DNA from: Rotaria socialis
Lineage: Eukaryota > Rotifera > Eurotatoria > Philodinida > Philodinidae
DNA: 64,000 nucleotides
Assembly: GCA_905331475.1 (NCBI GenBank)
Contig: CAJNYU010000289.1
Span: forward strand, 1-64,000
Direction of reading: 5' to 3'
Shown: in pieces, positions 49,985 to 62,773 of the stretch
Layout: each line of letters begins with the position of its first letter
Position numbering within the stretch: the first letter of the stretch is position 1
Program-made: the position numbers and the translations under genes
Notes under the pieces: model-generated
Told to the model about the DNA's origin: nothing
The model's database searches: none
Seen by the model: only the letters and a program-made list of their open reading frames with translations

Positions 49985-52965
49985 TGAAAAATGTCATGGA
50001 ACTATAAGAAGTAGGGTTCTAGAACCAATCTAATCAATCAATGGGTATGCATCATAAAACTATTTCTTCTAAACACATCGCTTGTCTTACCTTTTACTTG
50101 TCATTGTTAATAACATCACAATGAGAAATAGGCAATTGATGTAAGGAAATATATATAGATAGATAGAAAAATGCTTAAATAGATAGACCGGCTATCACGA
50201 CTTTCTTTTCATGTCAGAAACATGCATATTTTCTCAGTAAACGAACGATGTAAAGTATCGCATGGCACATGTCGATTCGACAGCATCGATAAATTTAGAT
50301 CATATTTCTTTTCGAACGTTCTCTTTAATTATCGTGGTTTGTTCACTTTATAAAAAAATAAAATCAAAAGTTTCATATCATTTAATACAAAGAATTTGAA
50401 AATATTTAAGAAAGTCGCCAATGTTTATACTCAAGCAATCCTATATACATTTCAAACTCAATATCATTTGCTCGGATGTCAAGAAAACAGACAAGTCTGA
50501 AAATTTTGTCATATTTAGTGCATTTTATCTATTAATCTTTTTCAAGTTATTCAACAAGAATAGAAAGATATTAATAAAAGAGAAACTAACAAATACCAAG
50601 TTCTATTTTTAAATATAAAGAGTAAGACTATTTTTCTAACAGTATGAAAATCAAACGATGATATATGCTCAACAAATATAACATAGATGAATATTTATTG
50701 TACAAATCTCGAGAGTCTTATCGTGTGTGTTGATTTTGGTTAAGAAATTACTTGTCTTCTCTCGTGAGGACTATGAGACTAAGAAGAAAAAAATTCTCAC
50801 GTCAAACCTGTTTACATCTAAAGTTTCTAAATAGACCATAAACAACAATCAATTAAGTATCGAGAGAGTGAGAGGCAGAGGTGCTTTGAATATCAAACTA
50901 TCTCATCCTTATATTCAGACTTCGTTTTATATTAACTAAGTAATTAAAAGTCATAGATGCTATCATGTACTCACTATTAACATGGCTGGCGTCTCCTGTC
51001 GACGATACTCTGTATAATTATTTGAAACTTTCAAGCAATAGTAAAAACTCTAAAATTAAACAAAAAAATTTCGCAATTTTTTCTAATTTTTGTCAAAACG
51101 CGTCAGAAGATTTTCTAAAAAAAAGACGATATTAATAACTAATTTCTTTTGACAGTTTTTTCTGCTATTATTTCTAAGTGGTAGATAGATGGGAATTCCA
51201 GAATATCCGTAAAAATGATCAAATTTCTTCTGGAATTACTTTTGCTTACTATCCACATCAAACTCTCAGAGGAGTTAAACTATAATTAATTTTATTGGGT
51301 AAAGAAGCTAGCACTATTATTTCTGTATGCGAAATTGTGACACCTAAGAAAAAATTGAGAATATTGAAAGAAAATTTTTCATTGCGAAGAACATGATAGA
51401 AAAATTAGAAGGATACAAAAAATATTCTTTTGAATAGAAAAATTTGTCAAATCAGCTGTGAATATATATTTGAATATAACCTTGGCATTATTCGACTTTT
51501 TCCTTCATGACGATGATTAGTTTGAATATCATCAATTAAACTTTAGAAGGTTTATTGCAAAAGACACTACCGAGGGATGAGATATGTGTACATTTTTTCT
51601 AATTATTTTTTAAGATTTACATGATACTCACGATAGAAGTGAATAAATGACTAGAAACTATTTTAGACACGGCATACAAAAGAAAGTCTTCTGAAAACAA
51701 TTATTCAAAAGTAATACGGTCAAAATTTTAAATAGAGAAAAGTGGCCGTTCTTTCACTTTTTCTTTAGTCACTTCAAACATTGCAAGTGCTGCTATTTTA
51801 TTAAAATACTTCAGCCATCTGCTATTAGCTCTATTAAGATCACTATCATCTTATCATTCTACTCAAATGATGACATTACATTTCTCACTTCTCTTTATTT
51901 TTATTAATAGAATGAAATTAAATATTAATATATGCGTTCTTCTTTTTTATGCAGATGAATATCTTTTTTTCGCCTAGCAGTTTAAAGGTTTAAATAATTC
52001 ATAGAGATTATTATTAGATCAAAATAAGCAAATATGCTTTGATTGATGAGTTTTACCTGAAGTGCAATATGTTCAACAACGCTTAATTATCGGCATAGTT
52101 TTTTCTTCGATGTTTTATAGTTTCAATGGTACGACGTTATTTAAATACACAAGTAAACATATATGTTTATACGTATGCTACTGGCCTCGCCTCATTGCTT
52201 ATCAACCTTAGACGACTACTTGTCAGTCGATGTAAGGAAACACGAAACGATTCATCGACGATGATGTTATGATAGTGACGTTTGAAATGTGGCCCAACTG
52301 TATAGTAATATATACTCTTTCTTCTTTCTTTCGTCAACGTGTTGTGTGTGCTTGGTAATGTTTATCCAATAGATTTCTAGTAATAAAATATATTCTCCTG
52401 ATGAATGATGATGTACATCTCTAAGTCTCTTTTAAGAATAAATTATTATAGTACTTTATAATGATTGCATTTGATGTATAACTCTTATCGATAGATTACA
52501 ATTTGGAAATCGTTTTCAAATACTTTAATTATTATTCAAAAAAACTTTTCAATCCTGATTAAATATTTTACTACTGATGGCACAATAGATTTTTATTTTG
52601 CTTACCTAAATAAAATTTAAAAAGAAGAAAACTTCATTAATCCTAAGCTGTCAACATTAATATCTTAACATTTGATTAACATGATCGATTTTATTTGAAC
52701 AAAATAATACTTGCACGTGTCTACGAGCATGTCTTATAGAAAACATGTCGGTTATTTGAAATTTGTTGAAATACTAGAAGTAATTGTTATGTACAAGAAT
52801 CACTAGTGGGTATATAAATGGAAAAATAACAAATTGTCACGAATTTGATCACAGGAAGATAATCACTACTGAATCTGTATGAAACATGTGTCGAAGGACA
52901 AAATATTTTACACCAGAATACCTGCACAACAATATACACATAAACACTCATGCATATTTTCTTTT

Positions 52966-53003
52966 CATCATCATCATCATTATCATCATCATCATTATTA
53001 TTA
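52966..53003. repeat. (TCA)n/(TTA)n microsatellite
   Basis: Tandem TCA units grading into ATT; the isoleucine run in one frame is only a product of this repeat. Confidence 0.8.
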
Positions 53004-53407
53004 CGACATTAATATATTTCAGAAGCGAAAAACAAGCATTCAATGTTATAAATGAAAAAAGCATAATTACTTTCAATCAGATGTAAAATAATTATAAGAA
53101 GAAGAAAAGGGAAAGGAAAGGAAAAGAAAATATACTATGCTTGCAGGCAAAAATCAGAGTAACAAACGCTTTCGTAGTTGATTGTAAACAATTAAGTGGC
53201 TAAGCAAGCATCATTATGTACTATATCAGAAATTCATGTCGAATATTGTTATTGTGTTACCTATAGCTACAGAGAGTTCAGTTTCGTTTTTTATAGAATC
53301 AAACAAGAAGTCCAGTAATAATAGGTCACTAGAGTGTATCTAAAATTTATGGTAAAGATAAAATCAATATTGATAAAGTTCTCTGTAACAAAAAAAATGG
53401 AGTTTTT

Positions 53408-53445
53408 CTTTTCTTTTCTCTCTCTTTCTCTCTCTCTCTCTCTCT
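53408..53445. repeat. (TC)n microsatellite
   Basis: A long CT tract, interrupted twice near its start. Confidence 0.85.
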
Positions 53446-54237
53446 GGCAAGTCTTATCAAGTCATTTACTGATAAGAACTGTTAGCTGTGGTTAGGCTCG
53501 TTGTCTTTAAGGATAGTTAGTGTCAAGGACTGTCGTAAGTGTTCTTTTTTTATAGAAAATAGCAAGAAATATTTGTTATTAACAAAAAAAAGGAAGAAAA
53601 GATAAGTAATTGATAGACGTCTAGATTCTTAATACCTTCGTATATTTTTTGGCTGATAAGACAATATTTCTAATCGTTAAGAACAAAAAAACACAATTAG
53701 AATCAGATGTTCTAATGCAATTCCCAAAAATAGTGCACCTTTATTATTTCTACGTATATCAATTCGAGTCATTCCTATCATAGATAAGTAATTTTTTCTA
53801 TCGACTAAGATCAAATTAATTAAACTATAATTAGTTAATCACTTTGTCAAAGAGTGATAATAGAGCGGAGGAGACTCGAAATAGATTTTATTTTCATCTA
53901 ATTTCTAATTCTATTTCTCTCTATACTCAGCGCTCCTAGTTGTCCGTTTTGCATAGAAAATTAAATTATATCTTAGAACAAAAAAAAACCTATTCTGTTA
54001 TGTACTCAATCATATCTAAAAGCAAAAACTATATATATATCTGATGAAACGATTTGTTCGCTTCTTCTTTGTATTCAGAATGAATACTCTTTTTGGAGTA
54101 ACAATGCTGATACGAATAATATAAACAGTGAAGAAGAAGAGAAGAGAGAAGCAAATATGAACTAATGACTAAATGATAATAGTTACTAATGAGTACACGC
54201 ACTCTTGAAGCAGTCGTGATGGATGGAACTCGTCACA

Positions 54238-54260
54238 ATATATATATATATATATATATA
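54238..54260. repeat. (TA)n microsatellite
   Basis: Eleven TA units in noncoding sequence. Confidence 0.85.
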
Positions 54261-54518
54261 ATTCGAGTTTAATAATACACGACATATTTATTAATGCGTT
54301 TTTTTCTAAATAAGGCCACGCTCATCCTATATCTACATATCTATGTTTTATTTTCAAAACAAAAAACAACGCAGTCGCTGACAGAAAATTTTCCTCGTTT
54401 ATAATCAACCCGAATAATACATGTAGGATGCATCGAGCTATCAAAGATAAACCTGTTTCTCTTCGCGCAGCTAAGAAAAACAGCGTTACTTTTACATCAT
54501 CTGAAAATGCGTGTACAC

Positions 54519-55280
54519 GATTTACTGTCCATTGATTGAATAACTTTTTTTTTTCAATTAGTGTTTTTCTCGTTTGAGGATTTACTGTCCAATTAGTTGC
54601 TTCGAAGAAGAGAAATTAATAAATGAGTAATGATCTTGACAGCCAATACCTTTTCTGAGCAAAAAATTACATAAATGTGGAAAAACAAAAGAGTCACCAA
54701 TGAATGAACTGTTGAATAAATTTTCAATTTAAAATGACGGAAACTCATCAAATTGGGGAGTAAAATAATCATTAATATGACAAAAAACATATATAAATTC
54801 AAAGAACATAATTTTCTGATCATACTCTTGCTAAAAATGTCTGCCATATTTACTGAATCTACCCATGGTAAACGACAATTCTGCTGCCTCGATTATCGAT
54901 ATTCCATCATTCTTAAAAGCTGCTGGACTTAAATATTTTCAGCGCCCACCAAAAAGTTGAACATCCATTCATCTTTTTTGGTTTATTTATTAATCAATTC
55001 CTTATTCTCTTTGTTATTTCCTCATATATTTGTTTGAATTCTTTTTTTTCTTCTAAACATGCGTAGTTGATTGCGATAAATATTTTTCTGTTCATGTCTA
55101 TTCTTCGAGGCAATCAACGGACAGTAAATCCTCAAACGCGAAAAACGCTAATTGGAAAAGAAAAATTATTCAATCAATGGACAGTAAATCCTCAGCAGCA
55201 AAAATTATACTTTTTGTAGAAGAAAAACAATTTTCTAAGAAAAACAATCAATGGGCAGTAAATCCGCGGACAGTAAATCC
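54519..55280. mobile_element. Inverted-repeat element with GGACAGTAAATCC repeats
   Basis: The motif GGACAGTAAATCC occurs in inverse orientation at about 54519-54530 and 54578-54590, and in direct orientation at 55119-55131, 55179-55191 and 55268-55280, plus a variant (GGGCAGTAAATCC) at 55253-55265. The two left copies and the sequence between them mirror 55119-55191 over about 72 bp with a handful of mismatches. The inner 530 bp hold an open frame on the minus strand (54593-54847) without any domain. This is the structure of a fold-back or MITE-like element with repeated subterminal motifs. No target duplication was identified, so the exact ends are uncertain. Confidence 0.65.
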
Positions 55281-56914
55281 TGTAAACCAAAATGAATATT
55301 AATAGACTTATGTTTGACCCCGCAATCTATTGTAGCTTTTCTCTCATCAATACAAAAAGCAACTCGTGAGAAAAACATTAATTAGTAAATTTTTTCTGAA
55401 AATAATTCGCAGAATTTTTCCGATAAGTAATTTGTTACCATCTAGACGTCAAATTTCAACCTGATTCCATTCATTTAGAAGTAATACAAATATCTAGTAT
55501 AAATTCAAATTTAATGAAATATATACGTATGAGAAGATATGTCACAATAGTATTCAATTGCTAGCAGTAATGTTGCCAAACACCTCTACATACGAATCAT
55601 ATTTGAACATCTGATTTAATTACTATGTTTTTAAGGGTGATAACCATGCCGTGCATATTGTTGACATGTTCTGGTACGGACCATAATCTCCGTCTTTAAC
55701 ATCAAGTAAACGCTGGAGTATGTTGTTTTTCATATTGTCAATATATGACACTAAACTCCAAACTAATTACAGTAGAAATATCCCGTGGTAGAAAACAATA
55801 CTATTACTTTGAGTGCCATTAATTGAGAGAAAAGCAGACAATCTAATAATAATACTGTCACATGACTGTCCTTAAATAGATTTACTTTGAGAATATGGTA
55901 CAATGATAAATTAGCCAAATGGTAAATAAGTTACCTGAGTATTCCGAACAATCATTCTGGAACTGTTCTAAACGCTTAGATATAAAAATCGATTAACTAA
56001 TGCGAGGTAATTATGTTTTTACATAATACATATTTCTCGAGTTATTTACAAACCGATAAAACTCATTCGTACTCACCTCATACATGTTTGTAACTTTTGA
56101 GTAGAACTTTGAAATAATCTACGAATTCTGGTGTCTTTTTTTTCTATCACAGATAGTACTTACAAGTTCACCTTTGAAAGCATGATGAACTCAACCAAAT
56201 GTCAGATGTATCCAAATTCAATCAAACCTTACTCTCTGGCTATGGTTAGACGTGTTGATAGTGAATAAGTAAGTAAGTTATAAATAATTTTGTGCTCGCC
56301 GATCGAGAAATGTTTTGTATCAATCGAACAGAGAGAAAAGCATTTCGCTATGATTTATATACACCCAATTAGTAAGAAACTACTCAGCATGTGACTATAT
56401 ATTGATAGTTATTACCAACATTAGTCTACATTGCCTATTTTACATGTTTTTCTAATAGAATAAATGATAATAAGAATGTTAATAGTGATTTTTTTCTAAC
56501 AATTTTATCATTGTAAAATCAAAAGATTTCTTTCATATCTCTTTGATGTTACAATACTGATTCTCTTTTTCTCGTGATGTGATTCATTTCTATCGTAGTT
56601 TTTTCCTATCAGATAATGAAATTGATATTCACCGTTTAGCCTCGACATTACACCCATTACTTTCAAAGTGTTCATTTTACTGGTCGTCTAGAAGAAAAGG
56701 AATTCAAATAATTTATTTATTTGGTGATAGTACTATCATCGCTCCAATCCTTATTCTTGACTTAAGTCGAAAAATTTATTTTGCTACTCTTCAATTTAAT
56801 TGTAATTATAAGGCGCCGTACTTTGAAAATTCGTTTTCTTAAAACGAACTCATTTAAATACATTCAAACTTGATATAAAATCTCGTATAGATTATTCAAC
56901 AACAAACAAGTGAA
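55281..56914. other. Spacer upstream of the AT-hook-like gene
   Basis: AT-rich. An 87-codon frame ending at 56842 (opening at GTG 56579) reads somewhat protein-like (IHRLASTLHPLLSKCSFYW) and could be an upstream exon of the next gene, but no joining splice sites are convincing. Confidence 0.35.
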
Positions 56915-57607
56915 ATGCGAAGGCAAAAAGGTAGTAAAAAAGATAAAACAAAACCAAATAAAACTATTCAAAAATCCTTGTCACGTTCTTCTCTATCATC
57001 ATCATCATCATCTTTCCTTCCGTCACAAACTGCATTACCCTTACTAAATATAAATTATTCGAATGATCTTACAAATGATGATTTAAACTGGATATATACT
57101 CCAATAGTAAATAAAGGTGGTAGGCCAAAGAAAAAAGATGATTTTAACAATAACATCGATGATAATATAATATTAACCAATAGTCCAATTAGTTCACCGA
57201 GTGAAATAAATGGTGGTCGAGTTGTTGTTAATCCAGCTGTGCTGCGATATCTTGAACAAAATCGAAATACAAATTATTCATCAATAATCAATAAAACTCA
57301 TAATAGATCCGATGTTCTTTTTAATAAAGATGCATCAATAAATATGAACGACGAGAGAGATGATCATTTATTTGATGATTTTTTCAAAAATTTCGACGAA
57401 CAAGATGAATCAATTGTTAAGAGTGATACTTGTTTTGATCCATTGTTATCATCAACAATTATTTCACATCGACAAAATATTTCAAATAATGAATTCAAGG
57501 AACTTGATAAATTTATGCAGGATGATCTATTCTGGAATTTTTGTACATATTCAACAGATTTTTTAACCAGTGCTCGACTTGCTCAATGGATTTTAACTCC
57601 TGAATAG
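56915..57607 (+). CDS. Hypothetical protein with AT-hook-like motif
   Basis: A single-exon frame of 230 codons from ATG 56915 to TAG 57607. The N-terminus is very basic (MRRQKGSKKDKTKPNKT), followed by a Ser run and then KGGRPKKKDD. The GRPKKK core resembles an AT-hook, the minor-groove DNA-binding motif normally centred on GRP. The remainder is Asn- and Asp-rich and probably disordered, with a more ordered C-terminal segment (FKELDKFMQDDLFWNFCTYSTDFLTSARLAQWIL) that could form helices. No full domain is recognised. A nuclear role is suggested only by the basic N-terminus and the hook. Composition and the long ATG-initiated frame support a real gene; upstream exons are possible. Confidence 0.55.
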   Translation: MRRQKGSKKDKTKPNKTIQKSLSRSSLSSSSSSFLPSQTALPLLNINYSNDLTNDDLNWIYTPIVNKGGRPKKKDDFNNNIDDNIILTNSPISSPSEINGGRVVVNPAVLRYLEQNRNTNYSSIINKTHNRSDVLFNKDASINMNDERDDHLFDDFFKNFDEQDESIVKSDTCFDPLLSSTIISHRQNISNNEFKELDKFMQDDLFWNFCTYSTDFLTSARLAQWILTPE

Positions 57608-58833
57608 TTTCCACCGCTTATGAGAATATCATAATCAAATGGGAAAACTTAATGTTTTTTTTAATTTAGCAGTGAATAATAAATAAAATAAGTAAATTAC
57701 AACCGAGAAGATCTTATGCTTCGTCTAGATTATTCGAAATTGAGGTGTGTTATAAGGATAAATCATTTGATTTTTCAACAAGAAAAATTTAGTAAGTTCT
57801 TGTTAAGGTATACTTTCACTTCTTTATTAGCAGGTTCGATAACATATACTTTAACAATAATAAACAAGAACTGAAACCCATAGCAGGGACAGACATATTC
57901 GTATTCAATTCAATTATCTCCAATGAGATAAAGAATACGCAATAATAATGTGTGGTGGAAAATAAGAGAAAGAAATATAGCGTTATTGAGATAGATGATA
58001 CTAATGATCTGTGTGTGCAATGCATACACAGATCATAACAGTTCCCATTTCAAGAAAACGAAATCCATATACGTAGTAGATGTCTTCATAGACTTACTGA
58101 GGATTCATGGGTTGCAATTCTGCTACATGTAAGCATCAGCTGAAGTTGAAATACAATATAATTATACGATATTAAACATACAAACCCAATAGGTGTTTCT
58201 ATTAGAAAGAAATTTTCCTATTTAGATAACATCGAGCACTACAATGAACAGTTAGTCTGCTTTTGTAGCAAATGATAAAAAAGAATTCTTAATTGAGGGT
58301 GAACTAGAGGGGAATGTTGCGTCCCCAGTAGTGTAAACCATATGCGAATAGAATTGTAAATTATTAGATACAAAATACTAATTTATGCATTATTTATACT
58401 GCAGTCACACTGCTCATTATAGCGACGTTGCTGATTCATTCACATTCTCAAGAAAATAATGAATAATTTATAGTCTGCTATTAGATCTGCATATCGTTTC
58501 TTGTAATGTGATCTTCCGTTGAAAGAAGTTTTTCTATATCAGTTCGTGTATTATTGATTGAAAAATGCATAGCTCTCAAAGCTTCTAAAATACGCTATAA
58601 TACATGAGAAGGTATTCCAGCAAGCAACGGTAAAGGTATTTTCCTAACAAGTAGACTTGTTCGATTGTTTATTTTATCTCTTGTCGACATAGATCGACCT
58701 CTACATTGACCTTTATGTCGCTGCTATTTACAAGTAAAAACTGTACGAACGATGACTCATATTTTGCGAGTAGTGCTTGTAACAAACATATTTATCCTTT
58801 AATTGATAAATTAGTCTTTTATTTGAATAATAA
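57608..58833. other. Spacer before adenylate kinase
   Basis: No gene. It contains a short, nearly perfect palindrome at 58004-58036 and AT-rich sequence. The promoter and 5' UTR of the adenylate kinase gene lie at its right end. Confidence 0.45.
58004..58036. repeat. Short palindrome (16-bp arms)
   Basis: ATGATCTGTGTGTGCA and TGCATACACAGATCAT are inverse with one mismatch and a single base between them. It could be a cruciform or hairpin or just a chance inversion. Confidence 0.6.
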
Positions 58834-59696
58834 ATGGCTTCTCAAATCGCTCGTCGATTAGTGATATTAGGTGCTCCTGGTTCTGGTAAAAGTACGATTG
58901 CCACTCGAATAGTAAAAGCATATGGTATGCCTTACATAGTTGCCGGAGATTTAGTTCGACAAAATATTCAACAGCAATCAGGTAGTTAATAGATATTGAT
59001 TGAATATTTTATTTATATAAATATTTCTTTTACTAATAAGAGGAGAGTCGAACAATCAGAGAGTATGTTAATAAAGGCCTTCTATTATCTGATGACCTAA
59101 TATTAAAATTTCTTGTTGATGAACTTGAAAAAAATCGTGAACAAGGCTTTCTATTAGAAGGTAAGACAAAGTAGATGAATTGCATTTTTATTTTCAATGA
59201 ATTATTTATCTATTGGATTATCACAGGTTATCCACGTACATTAAATCAAGCTGAAATGTTGTATCGACAAATGAAAGTTGATCATGTTATTGCCATTCAT
59301 GTGCCTGCTGATGAAATTATAAATCGTTTAAATGACAGATGGTTTCATTTATCAAGTGGACGAGTCTATAATCGTTTATGGAGTCCACCGAAAGAAGCTG
59401 GAAAAGACGATGTAACAGGCGAACCATTAGCACAACGAGAAGATGATATACCTGCAGTTATTCGGCATCGATTGAATGCTTATAATAAAAATACAAATCC
59501 AATTATACAATTTTATAAGTAAGTTTATTCAAATGTTTGTAAAATAAAAATCTATTTTTCTTTGTCTCATACTTTTAGACAATTAGGTATTCTTCAAGAT
59601 TTTCATGGACGTGAAAGTGATCAAATTTGGCCTGAAGTGAAAAACTATCTTGATCATATTCTCAAAGAACCCATCAGTCAAAAAGTAGCTGCTTAG
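58834..59696 (+). CDS. AK3: Adenylate kinase 3-type GTP:AMP phosphotransferase
   Basis: Four exons: 58834-58981, 59041-59160, 59227-59518 and 59579-59696, giving 225 residues against about 227 in human AK3. The enzyme transfers phosphate from a nucleoside triphosphate to AMP. AK3 prefers GTP and works in the mitochondrial matrix, recycling GTP made by the Krebs cycle. The P-loop is GAPGSGKST near residues 12-20, where most relatives have GKGT. AMP-binding GDLVR and GYPRTLNQAE follow. The LID is DRWFHLSSGRVYN and WSPPKEAGKDDVTGEPLAQREDD, the long-form LID of the AK2/AK3/AK4 group without the zinc cysteines. As in AK3, there is no cleavable transit peptide. The assignment to AK3 rather than AK4 rests on the GEPLAQREDDIPAVIRHRL stretch and overall fit. 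Introns are 59-66 bp. Confidence 0.9.
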
Positions 59697-62600
59697 AGAA
59701 ATGAAGATTACTCTCACTAGGCAATTTAAATTGATTTAAAGAGAATTCTTGAGATAAAGTACATGTTCACCTTGTTTTCTTTCGTTTTATTTTATTGTTG
59801 ATCAATAGATTTTGTTATTCTTTTCATAAAATGCATATTAATGCAAACAATTGTAGAAGTGAACTATTCTCAATGTGACAACAGAAAACCATATCGAATG
59901 AAATTAAAGCATACGATAGATCCGTTTAGTAAACATAAATAAAACATGCTCCTAACGATTAATCTACTGAAATCGGTTTCGTGTCTTGTTTTTTTCGTCA
60001 TTGAAATTCATTTTCTTTTCGTCAATTTTCAATTCTAAAGAGAATTACATAACTGATATCGTTCTCAAGCAATATATTTTTTTGTCAAATCAACTAAATT
60101 CAGATTGTTATCAGACACTATTGAAATAATGATTAATATCAGATGTTGAAGTCAGGAAACTGCTGAACCGTATCTGAGTCAAATTCTTATAATTTTCTGC
60201 ATTCATAGCTGCTCAGTTAGAGTCAATGTATCATGGGAAATGTCAATTTACTTATTGGCTTTTTATATGCTTCAGGAAAAAAATTCCCAATGAAGCCATA
60301 AATAGGATTTTATGATAAATAGGAAAACAAACTTATACTATTATCGAACGCATTTGTTGTATGTCTCAATGCAATAGCTATGATTCACTTGATAGGATAC
60401 GAACTGTGTGAATAGCTCTAACGGACAATAATCTATTGTTCATGTGTTTCAATTGATACAGACGATTAGCAATTGTTAGCACAGAATTATTTCACGTGTA
60501 AACAAAATATTAAGTATACAAGAGCAATAATTAGAAGCTGCCACTATTCTCTATTTAGTTATATATTTTCGATACACTATGAAATTGTATGGCTTCAATT
60601 TTAAGAAAAGCACCAAGCCCTCAGTTGAACAACGTTTAAGACTTGTATTCAATGAACTAGACTTGATTGAATATGTCCAAAATAATTGTTATTAAATGAA
60701 TCTTAGTAGACTGAATTGAAATGATTGACACCAACTTAATTTAATTGAAAGTTTGAGAAGAAATTCAGTTAATTTTTACATCGTAACACATTGGACACAT
60801 ATTGTGACTAGAATTTTTTATGCTTCGATACTGTTTTCATATGAAACATTAAAATCATAATGGATTGAAGCTAAACCAATAGATAATAAATTAATCGATG
60901 AACCGATAAAAATATACAGAACCTGTTGCTATATAAATTGCTACTAAAAACCAGTATAAAGTCTTGATAAGTTAGGCAGAATTTCACATAATGTCAGTGC
61001 CAAAAAGGATTTTACTTTTTCAAATTCAATTGAAAGAGACTTGCAAGCATTTCATAGAATATTCATATTCTTTTTCTTAAAATTCATAAGAACGATTTGG
61101 ACCTAAATCACTATGAAGTTTTTTGTACAGATTTCAACGGCCCATTATTTTTTTTTAAATTCATCCGAGATTTAAACACATATCTTTGTTGAAATATCTG
61201 CTGAACAGACACACCGTTGTAATCATTTTGTCTCGCCTCTCACATCAATATAGTCATACAAAGGCCAACTTTTCTTCATCTTTTCGTTGCAGAGTTAGCG
61301 GTCCGGCTAAATTTAACAATTATGCATGCAATGCGAGGTCATGCCTAGCGGACGTGAAGCTTAGGAAGAGGGCACGAGGGCAATCGTTCTTGAACTCTAA
61401 GTTAGCTAGCTAACATGAACTTTCTTCTTTGTTCAAATAATTTACGGCTAAGTTTTGATCAAATAAGTTGCTTCGAAGAAAATTTCTTCATAGGGAAATT
61501 AATGACTTTGCTATGAATTTGGATTTTGGAGTACAATACATGCATTCTTTCGCTCATATCAATAAAATGTCTTGCAACAGGCAGTCTCTAACGGAAGCAT
61601 GTTTTCAAACAGTGTTAGTCAATGCGATCAAATAGAGAGCATAAATAAAAAGTCTTCTTTTTTTTAAAGTTTGTTATCAATGAACTTTCAACAATTTATA
61701 CCTGTCGACTGTCCAAAACCCATCGGAATCATAGCAAAATCTATCGGAATGTTATCTATTGTTAGAAAAATGCTTGAATTACATTCTTTCATATTCATAT
61801 TGAGTATATCGTCGTGATAACATCAGAGCATCGCACATATCTATCATTACTCGGATGACACAAATCAATCTAGATATGACTAGTGATACATGATTTCAAA
61901 CATTCCAGAAAAAAGGACCAAATAAATTTCATTTCCGTCAAACTGATTTTCTGTTTAGTGCTCATACAATCAAATATTCACATGCACATAAAAAATTGTA
62001 ATTAAAAAATTCCCGTGAATTTGACCCCGAATGTACCTCATTTGCAATATCATATCATGATCGTGTTAGAGATGAGGTAATTCTTATCTTGATAAATGTC
62101 ATCATCACGTGACAAAATCTATTGATGATTCTTTTTTCAATTAAAATTACATATGCAAGTGTATCAATCGGTTCACATATGAGAAGGCAACTCATTAAAT
62201 CATTGAAGACTTTTCGGACATTTCGATCTTGTCTTTCGACGTCAAATATGAAAATACCTTTTTCGCTTTCATCTCTATTTTTAATCTCATCAAACTGAAA
62301 TCTATCATGATCAACTACTTATACAAAGACACATGGTCAACTCATAGATATATCGATAACGACTCTCATAATTTTATTGTCTTCTTCTTAGTTGCCCGAC
62401 AGATGGTCGAAATTATACTTTTTTTCTCTTTCATTTCATTTTCTGAATTAAAAGAAACGATTGTGCGCGGTGTGTTTGTCATCTATGCGAATGCACACGA
62501 ATAAGAAGAAGAAGAAGAAGAAGGGAAGAAAAAAAGCATATACATACACAAACAGGCATTCAACACAATTAGACAGATACACCGGCCAATATATTGAACG

Positions 62601-62773
62601 AAAAAAACAAAACAAAAAGAAAGAAAGAAAGAAAGAAAACGGCAATTTTTACATTCATTTCCATCCGTCCGTCATATATATATATTGAATACACAATGAC
62701 CGCTGCCGTCCACATTTCCATATTCATACTAATTAAGATGAATGCTTATATAAAGTGAACATTAGTTGAATAC
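59697..62773. other. Spacer between adenylate kinase and SoxC gene
   Basis: 3.1 kb without a supported gene. A short, more GC-rich patch at about 61280-61410 encodes a basic frame (VKLRKRARGQSF) of no known family. GAA- and GAAA-rich tracts occur near 62505-62525 and 62620-62640. Regulatory DNA for the Sox gene is expected here, but no defined site was identified. Confidence 0.4.
62505..62640. repeat. (AAG)n and (AAAG)n tracts
   Basis: Tandem AAG units at about 62505-62525, then AAAG units at 62618-62638, some 130-270 bp before the Sox start codon. Confidence 0.75.

Larger units (their letters stand above)
48728..54518. other. 5.8-kb spacer upstream of the GPCR
   Basis: AT-rich sequence with several microsatellites and no recognisable gene. 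Frames such as 50421-50612 and 52886-53086 have no domain or splice support. It contains the promoter region of the minus-strand GPCR at its left end. No tRNA or transposon termini were found. Confidence 0.45.

Noticed and set aside
52886-53086. Possible short membrane protein with an Ile run
   Set aside because: The hydrophobic stretch is only the TCA/TTA microsatellite.
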